Shown piece after piece: positions 18,837 to 31,456 of a stretch of DNA of 50,229 bases. The stretch comes from Bryobacterales bacterium (GTDB lineage: Bacteria > Acidobacteriota > Terriglobia > Bryobacterales > Bryobacteraceae): positions 1 to 50,229 of the forward strand of contig PMTR01000182.1 of NCBI GenBank assembly GCA_003167255.1, in the 5' to 3' direction. The translations under genes and the position numbers were made by a program. Position 1 is the stretch's first letter; each line of letters begins with the position of its first letter. The notes under the pieces are model-generated. The model had not been told where the DNA came from and made no database searches. It saw only the letters and a list, made by a program, of their open reading frames with translations.

Positions 18837-19094
18837 GTGAGCAAACATCAGCGCGTGCTGGAAGCGATCTTCGAAAAGCGCGCGAACATACTTTGGCCGG
18901 AGATTGAATCGATGTTGCGACACCACGGTGCGGAAATATCGGAAGGCCGGGGATCGCGCGTGCGAATTGCTCTCAATGGTGTTCGCGCGGTCTTCCATAG
19001 GCCGCACCCTCAGAAAGAGACCGATCGGGGTGCGGTCGCTTCCATGCAGAGATTCCTTACCGAGGCGGGCCTCGGAGTTGGGAGAAAGTCATGA
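18837..19094 (+). CDS. hicA: HicA-family toxin
   Basis: An 85-residue protein starting at a GTG (VSKHQRVLEAIFEKRANILW), with PEIESMLRHHGAEISEGRGSRVRIAL and FHRPHP motifs. This is the subfamily of HicA-like small RNA-cleaving toxins found with RHH-containing HicB partners. The classic HicA GSHH motif reads GSRV here, so the usual catalytic His at that position is absent; the His residues in FHRPHP might take its place. It overlaps hicB by four bases (ATGA). Two GATATC palindromes (18809-18814, 18822-18827) precede it and may be operators. Confidence 0.87.
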   Translation: MSKHQRVLEAIFEKRANILWPEIESMLRHHGAEISEGRGSRVRIALNGVRAVFHRPHPQKETDRGAVASMQRFLTEAGLGVGRKS

Positions 19095-19417
19095 CGTACA
19101 AAGGATATCAAGCGAAAGTGGAGATGGACGAAGAAGCCGGCCTGTTTCACGGGGAGGTACTTAATACTCGGGACGTGATTACCTTTCAAGGCCGTTCCGT
19201 CCGGGAGTTGAAAAAGGCGTTTGCGGATTCGGTGGACGATTACATCGAGTTTTGTGCTGCGCGCGGCGAGGACCCGGAGAAACCTTTTTCGGGGAAGTTT
19301 CTGGTGCGAGTGTCTCCCGAGATGCACCGCAAAATTATGGCGGAGGCCCGGCAGCAAGGCAAGAGCCTGAACACCTACGTGAGCGAGAAATTACAGCGGC
19401 GCGCTTCATTAACCTAA
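19091..19417 (+). CDS. hicB: HicB-family antitoxin
   Basis: A 108-residue protein. Residues 1-70 form the degraded RNase-H-like HicB domain (GYQAKVEMDEEAGLFHGEVLNTRDVITFQG, then ELKKAFADSVDDYIEFC). Residues 80-105 are a ribbon-helix-helix (KFLVRVSPEMHRKIMAEARQQGKSLNTYVSEKL) that binds operator DNA. It neutralises HicA and represses the pair. The start lies in the ATGA overlap with hicA. The stop overlaps the convergent DUF1330 gene by four bases. Confidence 0.93.
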   Translation: MTYKGYQAKVEMDEEAGLFHGEVLNTRDVITFQGRSVRELKKAFADSVDDYIEFCAARGEDPEKPFSGKFLVRVSPEMHRKIMAEARQQGKSLNTYVSEKLQRRASLT

Positions 19418-19701
19418 ACGCCTTCCACCGCCACCGCTTCTGTATACGCCACCTTCTGCCGCAGGGCTTTCAGGGGTTGGTATTCGGGATCTACCTGCAG
19501 CGCCTGGATGGACTGCATGTCCGGGAAGCGAAACAGCACCAGGCGACCGGGACGCCAATCGCCTTCCAGCACTTCGCACGCGCCGCCGCGCGCCAGGTAT
19601 TCTCCGCCGTATTTGCGGATCAGCGCAGGCACCTGGGCTTTGTAGGCTTGGTAGGCCACCGGGTCTTTCACTTCCAGGTTGACGATCATGTAGGCGGACA
19701 T
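19414..19701 (-). CDS. DUF1330 family protein
   Basis: A 95-residue dimeric alpha/beta-barrel type protein: YMIVNLEVKDPVAYQAYKAQVPALIRKYGGEYLARGG at the start, then LFRFPDMQSIQAL and DPEYQPLKALRQK. These are standard DUF1330 features; the fold is ferredoxin-like and the biochemical role is not established. It begins four bases after the stop-proximal end of the permease gene's strand neighbour: 3 bases separate it from the downstream permease start region on the map, but the permease reads towards it from upstream, so the two may share a message. Confident in family, not in function. Confidence 0.92.
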   Translation of the reverse strand: MSAYMIVNLEVKDPVAYQAYKAQVPALIRKYGGEYLARGGACEVLEGDWRPGRLVLFRFPDMQSIQALQVDPEYQPLKALRQKVAYTEAVAVEGV

Positions 19702-19704
19702 GAT

Positions 19705-22164
19705 CTATTCATAACGCAATGCGATCAGCGGATCGACTCGAGACGCGCGGCGCGCGGGGATATACGATGCCACCAGGGTCACGGCGATCAGGGTCAATGC
19801 CATGGCGATGAAAGTGACGGCGTCCATCGCGCTGACGCCGAACAGCATCCCGGTGAGGAAGCGCGTCAACGCCCACGCCCCGATAGCGCCGATGGCCGTG
19901 CCGGCCAGTGCGATGCGCAAACCGCCCGCGCCGATCAGGCGCACCACATCGCGCTGTTGCGCGCCCAGGGCCATACGGATGCCGATTTCATTGGTGCGCT
20001 GCGTGACGGCGTAAGAAATCACGCCGTAGATTCCCAGCGCCGCCAGAATCAGCGACAAGGCGGAGAACATGGAGAGCAGCAGCGTGAGGAAGCGCGGGCG
20101 GGCCCGCGCGCTCGACATCACATCCTCCATCGGTCGGAGCTGGGAAATCGGCAAAGCGCGATCGAGTGTGCGGATTTCCTGGCGGACCGCACCGGCTATT
20201 GCCATGGGATCGCCGTGCGTCCGCAGCAGCAGGTAGGCCTGGCGCACGCCGCCGGCCTGCGCCATCGGGATATAGAGTTCGGTGCCCGTCGGACGGTCGA
20301 GTCCCGCGTTCTTCACGTCGGCCACCACGCCTACAATCGTGCTCCATGGCGGGTCGTTGTTGCTGACGTAAACCTTGACGCGATGGCCGAGAGCGCTTTC
20401 GCGGGGCCAGTACATTTTGGCCAGAGTCTGGTTGACGGCCACAACCAGCGGCGCATTCGGGCCGTCATTGTCATTGATGAAGCGGCCTTCCAGGAGGCGA
20501 ATCTCCAGGGTGTCGGTATACCGGCCGCCGACGAAATTCCAGTAGTCGATGTTCTGGATGGGGCCCCCGGGCACGGGGACGAAACCTTCGATGGGCGTGT
20601 CGTTGGCGTCAATGGGCCGCAACGGCGGCAGCTCATTGGCTACGGAAACCGAAGCTACGCCCGGCAAAGCGCTGGCTCCCTCCGTGAGCCTCTGCCAGAA
20701 GCCAATGATGGATGCCGGGTCGCGATAGGCGGTGCCAGGCAGGGAAAGGTGCAAGGAGAGCACGTGCTCGGGGTTGACGCCGGCATGCACCTCCTGGAGT
20801 TTCCAGAAGGCTTTAACCATGAGACCGGCGCCGATGAGCAGCACCAGCGCGAGGGCCAACTCGCTCGCGACGAGTACCGCGCGGAACCGGTTGGCCACCA
20901 CTGAACTGGTGGCGCGGCCGGCGGCTGCTTTCAAGACGTCGTGGAGGTGGCCGGCCCGCGTGTGGATGATGGGCGCCAGACCAAACGCCACGCCAGTCGA
21001 GACCGAGACCGCGAGCGAGAACAACAACACCCGCCAATCGATGGTGATTTCGGAGACGCGCGGGATGCTGCCGGCGTTGGTCGAGACCAGGAATCGCAGG
21101 CCGCCGAGCGCTAACAGCAGTCCCAGACCGGCGCCCGCGAGAGATAGCAGAATGCCTTCGACGACGAATTGTTGGAGCAGCCTGCCCATACCGGCGCCGA
21201 TGGCGGCACGGACGGCGATCTCGCGGCGGCGCGCTTCGGAGCGCGCCAGCAGCAGGTTGGCAACGTTGACGCACGCGATCAGCAGAACGAACCCCACCGC
21301 GCCGAGCAGCACCAGCATGGCGCGGCGCACGGAGCGGACCACTTCATCCTGGAAGCCGGCCAGTACGATAGGGTGAATCTTGGGGTCGAAGGGGTGATTG
21401 GCGCGCGCGATAGTTTCGCCCGAATGCTTGACGTAGCGATCCATTTCGCCCTGCGCCTGGGCGAATGTGTAGCCGGCACGAAGTTGGCCCAATAGATTCA
21501 GGTAGTGGCTGCCACGCCCGCCGGGGTTGGCGGGATCGAGTTGGATGGGCACCCACAGTTCTGGGGGATCGAGCTCACCGGGAGGGAACGCGAACCCGGG
21601 CGGCATGACGCCAACCACAGTGCAGCGGTTGCCGTTCAGCCGGATGTCGCGGTCGAGGATGGCGCGATCGCCTCCATAGGCGCGTTGCCAGAGGTCGTAC
21701 GAGATCACAGTGGTGAGCGGTATACCCGGACGGTCGTCTTCGGGAGACAGCGGCCGGCCGAGAAGAGGCGCAACGCCCAGCATGGGGATCAGGCCGCCGC
21801 TGACAAAGGAGGCTGTGGCGCGGACGGGATCGGCCGTGCCGGCGAGATTCACGCCGCGATTGGCCCAGGTCTCGATGTCGTCAAAGGAGGTGATGTCGCG
21901 TTTGAGATCCAGGTATTCCGGCGGGGAGACCCAGAAGTGGCGCAGGCCGCCGTTGGGGAAAGTGGGGAACTCCGTGAAGATTCGCAACAGCCGCCCCGAA
22001 TGCGCGTAGGGCAAGGGGCGCAAGAGTACGGCGTTGACCACGCTGAAGATGGCGGTGGTGGCGCCAGTCCCGAGAGCCAGACAGAGTATGGCGATGGCGG
22101 TGAAGCCGGGGTTCTTGGCAAACATCCGGACGCCGTAACGAACGTTTTGCAGAAGTTGAGACAT
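19705..22164 (-). CDS. MacB/FtsX-type ABC permease (acidobacterial duplicated orphan permease)
   Basis: An 819-residue membrane protein. A short ADOP-type N-terminus ([20 protein letters not shown]) leads into the first membrane helix ([21 protein letters not shown]). A periplasmic MacB core domain, an FtsX domain, a second core domain and a final FtsX domain follow ([22 protein letters not shown] and [27 protein letters not shown]). It has no ATPase domain of its own and no ATPase gene is adjacent, as is typical of this family, common in Acidobacteria. Its substrate is unknown. GGGAGG before the ATG at 22164 fixes the start; an earlier in-frame codon is less likely. Confidence 0.94.
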   Translation of the reverse strand: MSQLLQNVRYGVRMFAKNPGFTAIAILCLALGTGATTAIFSVVNAVLLRPLPYAHSGRLLRIFTEFPTFPNGGLRHFWVSPPEYLDLKRDITSFDDIETWANRGVNLAGTADPVRATASFVSGGLIPMLGVAPLLGRPLSPEDDRPGIPLTTVISYDLWQRAYGGDRAILDRDIRLNGNRCTVVGVMPPGFAFPPGELDPPELWVPIQLDPANPGGRGSHYLNLLGQLRAGYTFAQAQGEMDRYVKHSGETIARANHPFDPKIHPIVLAGFQDEVVRSVRRAMLVLLGAVGFVLLIACVNVANLLLARSEARRREIAVRAAIGAGMGRLLQQFVVEGILLSLAGAGLGLLLALGGLRFLVSTNAGSIPRVSEITIDWRVLLFSLAVSVSTGVAFGLAPIIHTRAGHLHDVLKAAAGRATSSVVANRFRAVLVASELALALVLLIGAGLMVKAFWKLQEVHAGVNPEHVLSLHLSLPGTAYRDPASIIGFWQRLTEGASALPGVASVSVANELPPLRPIDANDTPIEGFVPVPGGPIQNIDYWNFVGGRYTDTLEIRLLEGRFINDNDGPNAPLVVAVNQTLAKMYWPRESALGHRVKVYVSNNDPPWSTIVGVVADVKNAGLDRPTGTELYIPMAQAGGVRQAYLLLRTHGDPMAIAGAVRQEIRTLDRALPISQLRPMEDVMSSARARPRFLTLLLSMFSALSLILAALGIYGVISYAVTQRTNEIGIRMALGAQQRDVVRLIGAGGLRIALAGTAIGAIGAWALTRFLTGMLFGVSAMDAVTFIAMALTLIAVTLVASYIPARRASRVDPLIALRYE

Positions 22165-22251
22165 GGCAGCCTCCCTGGCTAATCCTTTTCCAGATGGGCA
22201 AGCTAAAGCATGCCCCACGAATGGTGGTTAGACGCCGGGGAGGCCGTTTTG

Positions 22252-22881
22252 TCAGCCTTCCACTTTGCCAACGATGATGATGGCGATCGGCAGGCTTCCG
22301 ACTTTCACCTTCAGCACCCAATCGCTGTCGCCTTCTTTGGCGACTGCCGGAAGAGCGCCGCCGGCCGGCGCTTCGAGCGAGAGCACGGCGGGATGGGGAG
22401 TGCCGACGCCCTTGATGCTGGCATCTACGAGCGCGTCAAAAGCAGGCGCGGCGTTGGGGTCGGCATCGGCCGAAAGAGGGGTGAGCACGGCGAAATCACG
22501 CTGCGGCGCCACACCCTGGTGCGCACCATCCACGGGATAGTTGGTATAGCGCAGTGTGTAGACGCCGGCTTTCACAGTCTGGCCCCTGCGATCATAGCCC
22601 GGGGCGGCGAAACGCAGGATGCCAAGAAGCGTTCCCTGCGCTATAGGCAGCACGATGGTATCGTCGGCGGGCTTGGCGCCGGTGGGAATCGATTTGCGAA
22701 GCCAGATTTCGCACCACGCTCCGGCGGGGCCGATCACTCGATAGCCGCTGGCATCGATAACGGCAGCGTACACGGCTGGCAAACCGGGTGCGGCGGTGGA
22801 GATAGCTTCCAATTTGTAATCCTGTGCACGCGCGGCGGCGGCAAAGATCAGGGAAGAGAAGATAAGGAAGAGAGGCTTCAT
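22252..22881 (-). CDS. Secreted protein of unknown function
   Basis: A 209-residue protein starting MKPLFLIFSSLIFAAAARAQ, a clear signal peptide with likely cleavage after ARA. The mature part is beta-rich (VIGPAGAWCEIWLRKSIPTG, then TLRYTNYPVDGAHQGVAPQRDFAVL). It resembles small acidobacterial exported proteins, but I cannot name a fold. No good ribosome site precedes the ATG; an upstream start would run into the tRNA gene. It lies 87 bases upstream of the permease on the same strand. Confidence 0.8.
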   Translation of the reverse strand: MKPLFLIFSSLIFAAAARAQDYKLEAISTAAPGLPAVYAAVIDASGYRVIGPAGAWCEIWLRKSIPTGAKPADDTIVLPIAQGTLLGILRFAAPGYDRRGQTVKAGVYTLRYTNYPVDGAHQGVAPQRDFAVLTPLSADADPNAAPAFDALVDASIKGVGTPHPAVLSLEAPAGGALPAVAKEGDSDWVLKVKVGSLPIAIIIVGKVEG

Positions 22882-22908
22882 GGTGACGATCAGGAGGAAG
22901 GAAAAATT

Positions 22909-22984
22909 TGGAGCGGGAGACCGGATTCGAACCGGCGACATCGACCTTGGCAAGGTCGCACTCTACCAACTGAGTTACTCCCGC
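22909..22984 (-). tRNA. tRNA-Gly (anticodon GCC)
   Basis: Read on the minus strand: acceptor stem GCGGGAG pairs with CTCCCGC, D-loop CAGTTGGTAGA, anticodon stem-loop GACCTTGCCAAGGTC with GCC at 22949-22951, T-loop GGTTCGAATCC, discriminator T and an encoded CCA. Length 76 bases with no irregularity. Confidence 0.98.
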
Positions 22985-23250
22985 TCGATGGAAACTTTTA
23001 TTTTCTCCCAAGAACAAAGCCAGTGTCAAACGTTGTGGTGAAGTAATTGATTTTAAACCAGTTATAAACTTGAGAGAAACCGATTTCCATGTGATAGACT
23101 ACTTTTCGTCGGTTGGCGAGCAGTTTCCGGCGACAGGACGCGGGTAGGGTGAATCCCTCCGGCAATTCTTTCTAGACAAAGCACACTGACGGTTCCGCAC
23201 TGTTGTGGAAAACAGTGTGGAAATCCAGCGTGCGTGGTGTGTAAAAATCG
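22985..23250 (+). other. Possible origin region and dnaA control region
   Basis: AT-richer than its surroundings in 23000-23110. DnaA-box-like sites TGTGGAAAA (23204-23212, one mismatch to the reverse consensus TGTGGATAA) and TGTGGAAAT (23216-23224, two mismatches) lie just before dnaA. Together with the gene order this suggests an origin or dnaA autoregulation; few boxes are visible, so the call is tentative. Confidence 0.45.
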
Positions 23251-24561
23251 ATGAATGCTTGGGACCAGATACGAGATTATCTACGGTTAAAGGTCAGCGC
23301 GGAGAACTACAACAATTGGCTGAAGGGCACCACATTCGCCGGTCTGGACGGCACGACGCTGTTCGTTACGGTCCCGGATCGCGAAACGCGCGCGTGGCTG
23401 GAACGCGAGTTTCCGGTGATGATCCGTAGTGCCATTCAAGAACTGGCGTTGCCGGTGAAACAAGTTACGTATGAGGCCGAAGCCACTCGCGGCCCGATGA
23501 ACCAGGCCATGGCCACGGTGGAGAACAACGACGCGGAATCGGCCGCCGGTTCCTTGAACCCCAAATTTACTTTCGACACCTTTGTGGTGGGCGCGTGCAA
23601 TCAGTTCGCGCATGCGGCCGCCCGCTCCGTGGCTACCAACCCTTCGCGCAGCTACAATCCGCTGTTTCTCTACGGCGGCGTGGGCATGGGAAAAACGCAC
23701 CTGATGCACGCCATCGGCCGTGAGTTGATGGACAAACACGGCTCGATGCGGATCATCTACACATCGAGCGAGCGCTTCATGAACGAGATGATCGCGTGCA
23801 TCCGCACCGAGCGCATGCAGCAGTTTCACCAGCGCTATCGGGAAGCGGATGTGCTGCTGGTGGACGATATCCAGATTCTCGGCACCAAAGAGCGCACGCA
23901 AGAGGAGTTCTTTCACACCTTCAACGAGCTGCACGATCATCAGAAGCAGATCGTCATCTCGAGCGATTCGCCGCCGAAGGAGATTCCCGGCCTGGTTGAA
24001 CGCCTGCGGTCGCGTTTCGAGTGGGGGTTGATCGCCGATATTCAAGCTCCCGATCTTGAAACCAAGATGGCTATCCTCGACAAAAAAGCCGAGGCTGAGA
24101 ATATCCATCTGCCCGACGATGTGCGCTCGTTTATGGCCTCCAAGACCAAATCCAACGTGCGCGAGTTGGAAGGCGCACTGGTTAAACTGATAGCTTACTC
24201 CTCACTCACGGGGACACCCATCAATCTGCACATGGCCCAGCAGGTTCTAAAGCACCTGGTTCATGTGCAGGACCGCCGGGTGACCATGGATTCCATTCAA
24301 AAGGCAGTGGCCGAGCACTTCCAACTCAAGCCTGCTCAGCTTAAAGAGAAAAGCAATACCAAGAAAATTGTTTACCCCCGGCAGGTGGCAATGTACTTGG
24401 TGAAAGAACTAACCAGCGCCTCATTACCTGAAATTGGCAGGGCCTTCGGAGGGAAGCATCACACCACCGTCATCCACTCCGTAAACAAAATTGAAAAGGA
24501 ACGTCATATTGATCCTGAATTGAACAGGATACTGCACAGGCTAATGGACTCATTACAATGA
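23251..24561 (+). CDS. dnaA: Chromosomal replication initiator DnaA
   Basis: A 436-residue DnaA. Domain I at residues 1-80 (WDQIRDYLRLKVSAENYNNWL), a short linker, then the AAA+ domain with Walker A at 142-149 (GGVGMGKT), Walker B LLVDDIQIL and the initiator motif around RTQEEFFHTFNEL. The DNA-binding domain closes with the signature GGKHHTTVIHSVNKI. DnaA-ATP opens the origin and loads the helicase. The ATG at 23251 gives a domain I of normal length. The following genes dnaN and gyrB are the usual origin partners. Confidence 0.98.
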   Translation: MNAWDQIRDYLRLKVSAENYNNWLKGTTFAGLDGTTLFVTVPDRETRAWLEREFPVMIRSAIQELALPVKQVTYEAEATRGPMNQAMATVENNDAESAAGSLNPKFTFDTFVVGACNQFAHAAARSVATNPSRSYNPLFLYGGVGMGKTHLMHAIGRELMDKHGSMRIIYTSSERFMNEMIACIRTERMQQFHQRYREADVLLVDDIQILGTKERTQEEFFHTFNELHDHQKQIVISSDSPPKEIPGLVERLRSRFEWGLIADIQAPDLETKMAILDKKAEAENIHLPDDVRSFMASKTKSNVRELEGALVKLIAYSSLTGTPINLHMAQQVLKHLVHVQDRRVTMDSIQKAVAEHFQLKPAQLKEKSNTKKIVYPRQVAMYLVKELTSASLPEIGRAFGGKHHTTVIHSVNKIEKERHIDPELNRILHRLMDSLQ

Positions 24562-24798
24562 GTTTATTGTAATTATTCACAGGCCGGTTTGAATAAGCTT
24601 GATGGAAAATGTGCAAAACTGGACTACGGAGCCGCTTTTGGAGATGCTTCCACCTCTCGAATCACAACTTCCAGTAGCCAAAAGTGGTTGAATTTAGTAT
24701 AATTTAGAGTGCCTTCAACAGTTTACACAGGCCCTATGAATGCGGTTCTGATAGTGGGTATTTCAAGACAGTCTTCAATCGTATAGGAGCTGAGCCGT
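24562..24798 (+). other. dnaA-dnaN intergenic region with a DnaA-box-like site
   Basis: A 237-bp gap, AT-rich in parts. TTATTCACA at 24573-24581 is one mismatch from the DnaA box TTATCCACA. Origins often lie in this gap, but one box is not enough to place it here rather than upstream of dnaA. TATAATTT near 24698 could be a -10 for dnaN. Confidence 0.4.
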
Positions 24799-28396
<3,598 letters not shown>

Positions 28397-28420
28397 CGCA
28401 CGCTGGAAAGCAGAAGCGAC

Positions 28421-30739
28421 CTAGGAATCTCGTGTAGTTTCCACTTTGTTGGGTTGTGGCTTTCGTCCCAGGGTGCGATCCAGCTCAGTCTCAGCGAGCC
28501 AGTGGGTGAGAATAGGCTTGATCTGGCACTGGTACTTGCCGTGGTACACGCCGGGTTTGCCCTTCGACAGGGGCTCAGTGAGCGTATGAAACACGAGTTG
28601 AGCGATACCCATACCGGGTGTAACCGCGAGGGGGACTGTACCGGTATTGGCGAGCTCCAGAACTATAACCCCATGAAACCCGGGTGCAACCTGGGTGGCC
28701 GTCGCCACTATCAGGCCCATCCTGCCGAGAGTAGAGCGACCCTCGACAAAGGCCATTACATCGGACGGGAGAGCGAGAAATTCCAAGGTCGCGCCAAGAA
28801 TGAAATCTCCAGGGTGAATCAAGAATTCTTCCTCGCGAGGGACGAATACCTCCTCCCTGCCGACGCCCGGCAGAAACTGTCCTTCGGTATCCCGCAGATG
28901 AACAACGGGCAACTCGGTGCGACGAGCGATAGCGAACCAGTTGCCTAGATGCACATCGAGAGAAGCTTCCTGTACAGCCTTAGGATTGAAAGGCACCACT
29001 GCCAAACGCCCATCTTCTCCAAGGCGATGACGTATTCTGGTTTCAATGTCTGGCCGGCTCAAAACACCTGGCCGGTGGAACCCGCTGCGCTCGGACGTTG
29101 TGCCTGACTCTGGGAGTTCTGCGCGCGGAGGATCTGCCGCGCCCGGAATCGGCATCAGTTCGATGGCCTTCAGTATCAGGCGACACGTCTTTCCATATTC
29201 GTTGAATTGTCCTCGAAGGTCTTCCTTTTCGAATTCATGTTCCTCTCCGGAAAGGAGTTGGTATGCCCAAGCTGCAGACATGATCTCTGAGAAACACGCG
29301 GATTGTTCCACGGGTAGGATGGGTGGTAGATCCTCCTCGAGACACCGGATTCTTTCAAAGAAATTGTGCGACAGCCGCGCGCAAGAGTCGTCGGGTATTA
29401 TCCGCCGTGCCACATGCTTCAGGTCGTCGAGTGCGCCCTTTACGGCTTTTTCTGCGAGGTCGTCAACTCTGCGCTGGATCGGTGAACTCTCAACGATGTC
29501 TACGTCCCCAGGGTGTGCCATTGATGCTTTTCCAGCCAATCGAGCGCGCCATTTCTCAATAAAATCCAGGAGCCGAGCCGCCTTGGCGGCTGCGTCGCTG
29601 TTATCCCGCGCGTACTCGCCTGTCCCAGACTCCTCTAAGAACTTGATGATGTTGCCTGGATGGTCTTGCGCGACCAAATGATCGAACGCGACCGATAGGC
29701 GGAACTGAATTCCCGGATATCCTGATTCCGTAATTACAGGCTCCGGCCAATCGGCCAGGCTCTTTAGGAACTCAGATTGAGCGACAAAAAAAGAGAAACC
29801 CATCATGCGCGCAGCAAGCAGGTCGGCAAGCAGTTCTCTGATGCAGACTCCAATCCGATACCGAATCGCGCGATCACACTGGTCGATCTCGGCTTCAGAC
29901 GGTTCCTGATCCGGAGCCTCGCGAATAGCCTCTGCAATTTGCGCCTTAGGAATGACCGAGTGTTTGGCCAGTGGCTCTTGAATGTTTAGCGGTGGCTCGT
30001 AGCTATAGTCAAGGAAATGCCCGAGTTCGTGAGCGAGGAGGGGATATAGGAGCGTGTCGTCTCTATCTAGTCCGGCAAAGGAAAGGACGCCCAAATGCTT
30101 CGGGGGGTCCTCTTCCGGCGACTTATGCGTGTTGGATGGCGGTCTCACGCTCGCAAGCCTCTGCTCCGCCTGTCTCTCCCGCGCACGCCACCTTCTCCAC
30201 AATGCCGGCAGGATCTTCTCGGTTTCGGTTACCCCTAGTTCGGCATTTGGGTCCAATATGCTGAAACCGCCATAGTTGATTATCTGCTTCAGTTGCCAGG
30301 TAATGAGGACACAAGCCAGATTGTACTTCCACTGCGGGCGAACTACGCAAACAGGCTTTCCATTACCGCTTGGGAAATGGAGCCCGGTGAGCTCGGTTAG
30401 AGCAAGTTGCAAGCCCGGTGGCGTTTGTCCGGGAGAACTGGCCCGAAGATACCGTACATAGGAGTGCAACTCCTGAGTCAACTCGGCGAGGGCCTTAATG
30501 CGCCAGAAGGATGGGTCCGCAGGTGCGCTCAAGGGGTCCTCCGGGGAATAAAGTTCCCAGAGTTGCTCGACGATATACTCGGCCAAGCACAGAAACAAAT
30601 CGCGAATATTGCAAGCCTCGGCCGGGTACTCGCCGTCGCGGATCGACTTCAGTTCTTCAACCAAAACGCGAGCCTGATACGTGGCGGCGCCCAGCGAAGG
30701 GCACAGTACCAGGGCGCGAGCTTGGTTCTCGTTCAGCAC
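28421..30739 (-). CDS. Predicted zinc metalloprotease fused to dCTP deaminase
   Basis: A 772-residue protein with two recognisable parts. Residues 225-320 hold a zincin core: HELGH at 237-241 in LLAHELGHFLDYS, and a likely third ligand in RELLADLLAARMMG (Glu302, Asp306), a gluzincin layout. Residues 557-750 are a dCTP deaminase/dUTPase-like domain: SLDVHLG, then EGRSTLGRMGL (666-676), and VIVLELANTGTVPLAVTPGM with the catalytic Glu at 695. Both active sites look complete. Residues 1-220 and 320-555 match nothing I know. Free dCTP deaminases act as phage-defence effectors by draining nucleotides. Inference: the protease part may sense or trigger, the deaminase part may act. It starts at GTG 30739, seven bases after its partner gene. 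Confidence 0.85.
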   Translation of the reverse strand: MLNENQARALVLCPSLGAATYQARVLVEELKSIRDGEYPAEACNIRDLFLCLAEYIVEQLWELYSPEDPLSAPADPSFWRIKALAELTQELHSYVRYLRASSPGQTPPGLQLALTELTGLHFPSGNGKPVCVVRPQWKYNLACVLITWQLKQIINYGGFSILDPNAELGVTETEKILPALWRRWRARERQAEQRLASVRPPSNTHKSPEEDPPKHLGVLSFAGLDRDDTLLYPLLAHELGHFLDYSYEPPLNIQEPLAKHSVIPKAQIAEAIREAPDQEPSEAEIDQCDRAIRYRIGVCIRELLADLLAARMMGFSFFVAQSEFLKSLADWPEPVITESGYPGIQFRLSVAFDHLVAQDHPGNIIKFLEESGTGEYARDNSDAAAKAARLLDFIEKWRARLAGKASMAHPGDVDIVESSPIQRRVDDLAEKAVKGALDDLKHVARRIIPDDSCARLSHNFFERIRCLEEDLPPILPVEQSACFSEIMSAAWAYQLLSGEEHEFEKEDLRGQFNEYGKTCRLILKAIELMPIPGAADPPRAELPESGTTSERSGFHRPGVLSRPDIETRIRHRLGEDGRLAVVPFNPKAVQEASLDVHLGNWFAIARRTELPVVHLRDTEGQFLPGVGREEVFVPREEEFLIHPGDFILGATLEFLALPSDVMAFVEGRSTLGRMGLIVATATQVAPGFHGVIVLELANTGTVPLAVTPGMGIAQLVFHTLTEPLSKGKPGVYHGKYQCQIKPILTHWLAETELDRTLGRKPQPNKVETTRDS

Positions 30740-30746
30740 GGGCGGC

Positions 30747-31244
30747 TCACGCCGGGTTGTTGTGCAGGCTCTTCGTCAAATATCGCATCCTGGGCGAAGG
30801 TTCTTCGAAGCGAATCCGCCGCTCGTAGGCTTCAACCTGGCCGGCTTTCCGGAGTTGCAGGAAAAACTTACGTAACGCCCTAGCCGTGTTCAATTCGTCA
30901 GCCGTGAGATCCCTCGGTGTCTGCAACCCTGATAGCAGACCCGAGTACTCCTTCAAGCTTTGCTTGACGTCCTGAGCGGCTGCCATGGACTCCGCCTCCC
31001 GGACGGCGTGCGCTGCAATCACGTACGCGTTGATGCTCGCGGGGGGGTTCTCTTGGGGCTTACCACCCACCTCCTGAAGAACCAGATCAAAAAACTTCAT
31101 AGCGTCGAGGTATACCCCTTCCGGGATATCTCTTGCCGCAAGTCTCCGCCGCTCAATCACTACTTCCAGGCGTTGCGCCATGACTGCAGCCATGTACGAC
31201 CAATGGCTCGGCCCGACGACGCCGATCGAAATTGTCTGAGACAC
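30747..31244 (-). CDS. Small protein of unknown function, partner of the protease-deaminase
   Basis: A 165-residue protein I do not recognise. It starts with a beta strand and glycine-rich turn (ISIGVVGPSHWSYMAAVMAQRLEV) that resembles the opening of a nucleotide-binding fold. The rest is mainly helical and rich in Ala, Glu and Arg, with no membrane segment. GTG at 31244 is preceded by AAGGAG with six bases spacing. Its stop lies seven bases before the GTG of the fusion gene, so both are one operon. By position it could be a sensor, an inhibitor or a co-factor. Confidence 0.8.
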   Translation of the reverse strand: MSQTISIGVVGPSHWSYMAAVMAQRLEVVIERRRLAARDIPEGVYLDAMKFFDLVLQEVGGKPQENPPASINAYVIAAHAVREAESMAAAQDVKQSLKEYSGLLSGLQTPRDLTADELNTARALRKFFLQLRKAGQVEAYERRIRFEEPSPRMRYLTKSLHNNPA

Positions 31245-31353
31245 GGTGCGCTCCTTAATCCAGCTTGATCCCTAGAGTCTACCTCATCGCAATCCTGATG
31301 ATCCCCGGAGAACTCCGCGCCCGGGGTTGCAGGCAATTGTACTACCTATCCCA

Positions 31354-31451
31354 TGCAACTGCACTTGCGCGTCCCTAGAGGAGCGCAAGCAAAATTGCGT
31401 AGCTTGATGCAATTCTACTTGCACAAACCAGAGAATGCAAGTACAATTGCA
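31354..31451 (+). promoter_or_regulatory. Four 16-bp operators over a divergent promoter region
   Basis: Sites of the form YGCAA-N6-TTGCR lie at 31354-31369, 31384-31399, 31408-31423 and 31436-31451, about 24-30 bases apart. A promoter for the HTH gene, TTGCAC (31419-31424) and TACAAT (31442-31447) spaced by 17, lies inside the last two sites, and transcription would start at or next to the ATG. A half-site GGCAATTGTAC precedes them at 31332. This fits a repressor controlling both itself and the divergent operon. Confidence 0.7.
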
Positions 31452-31456
31452 CAGCC

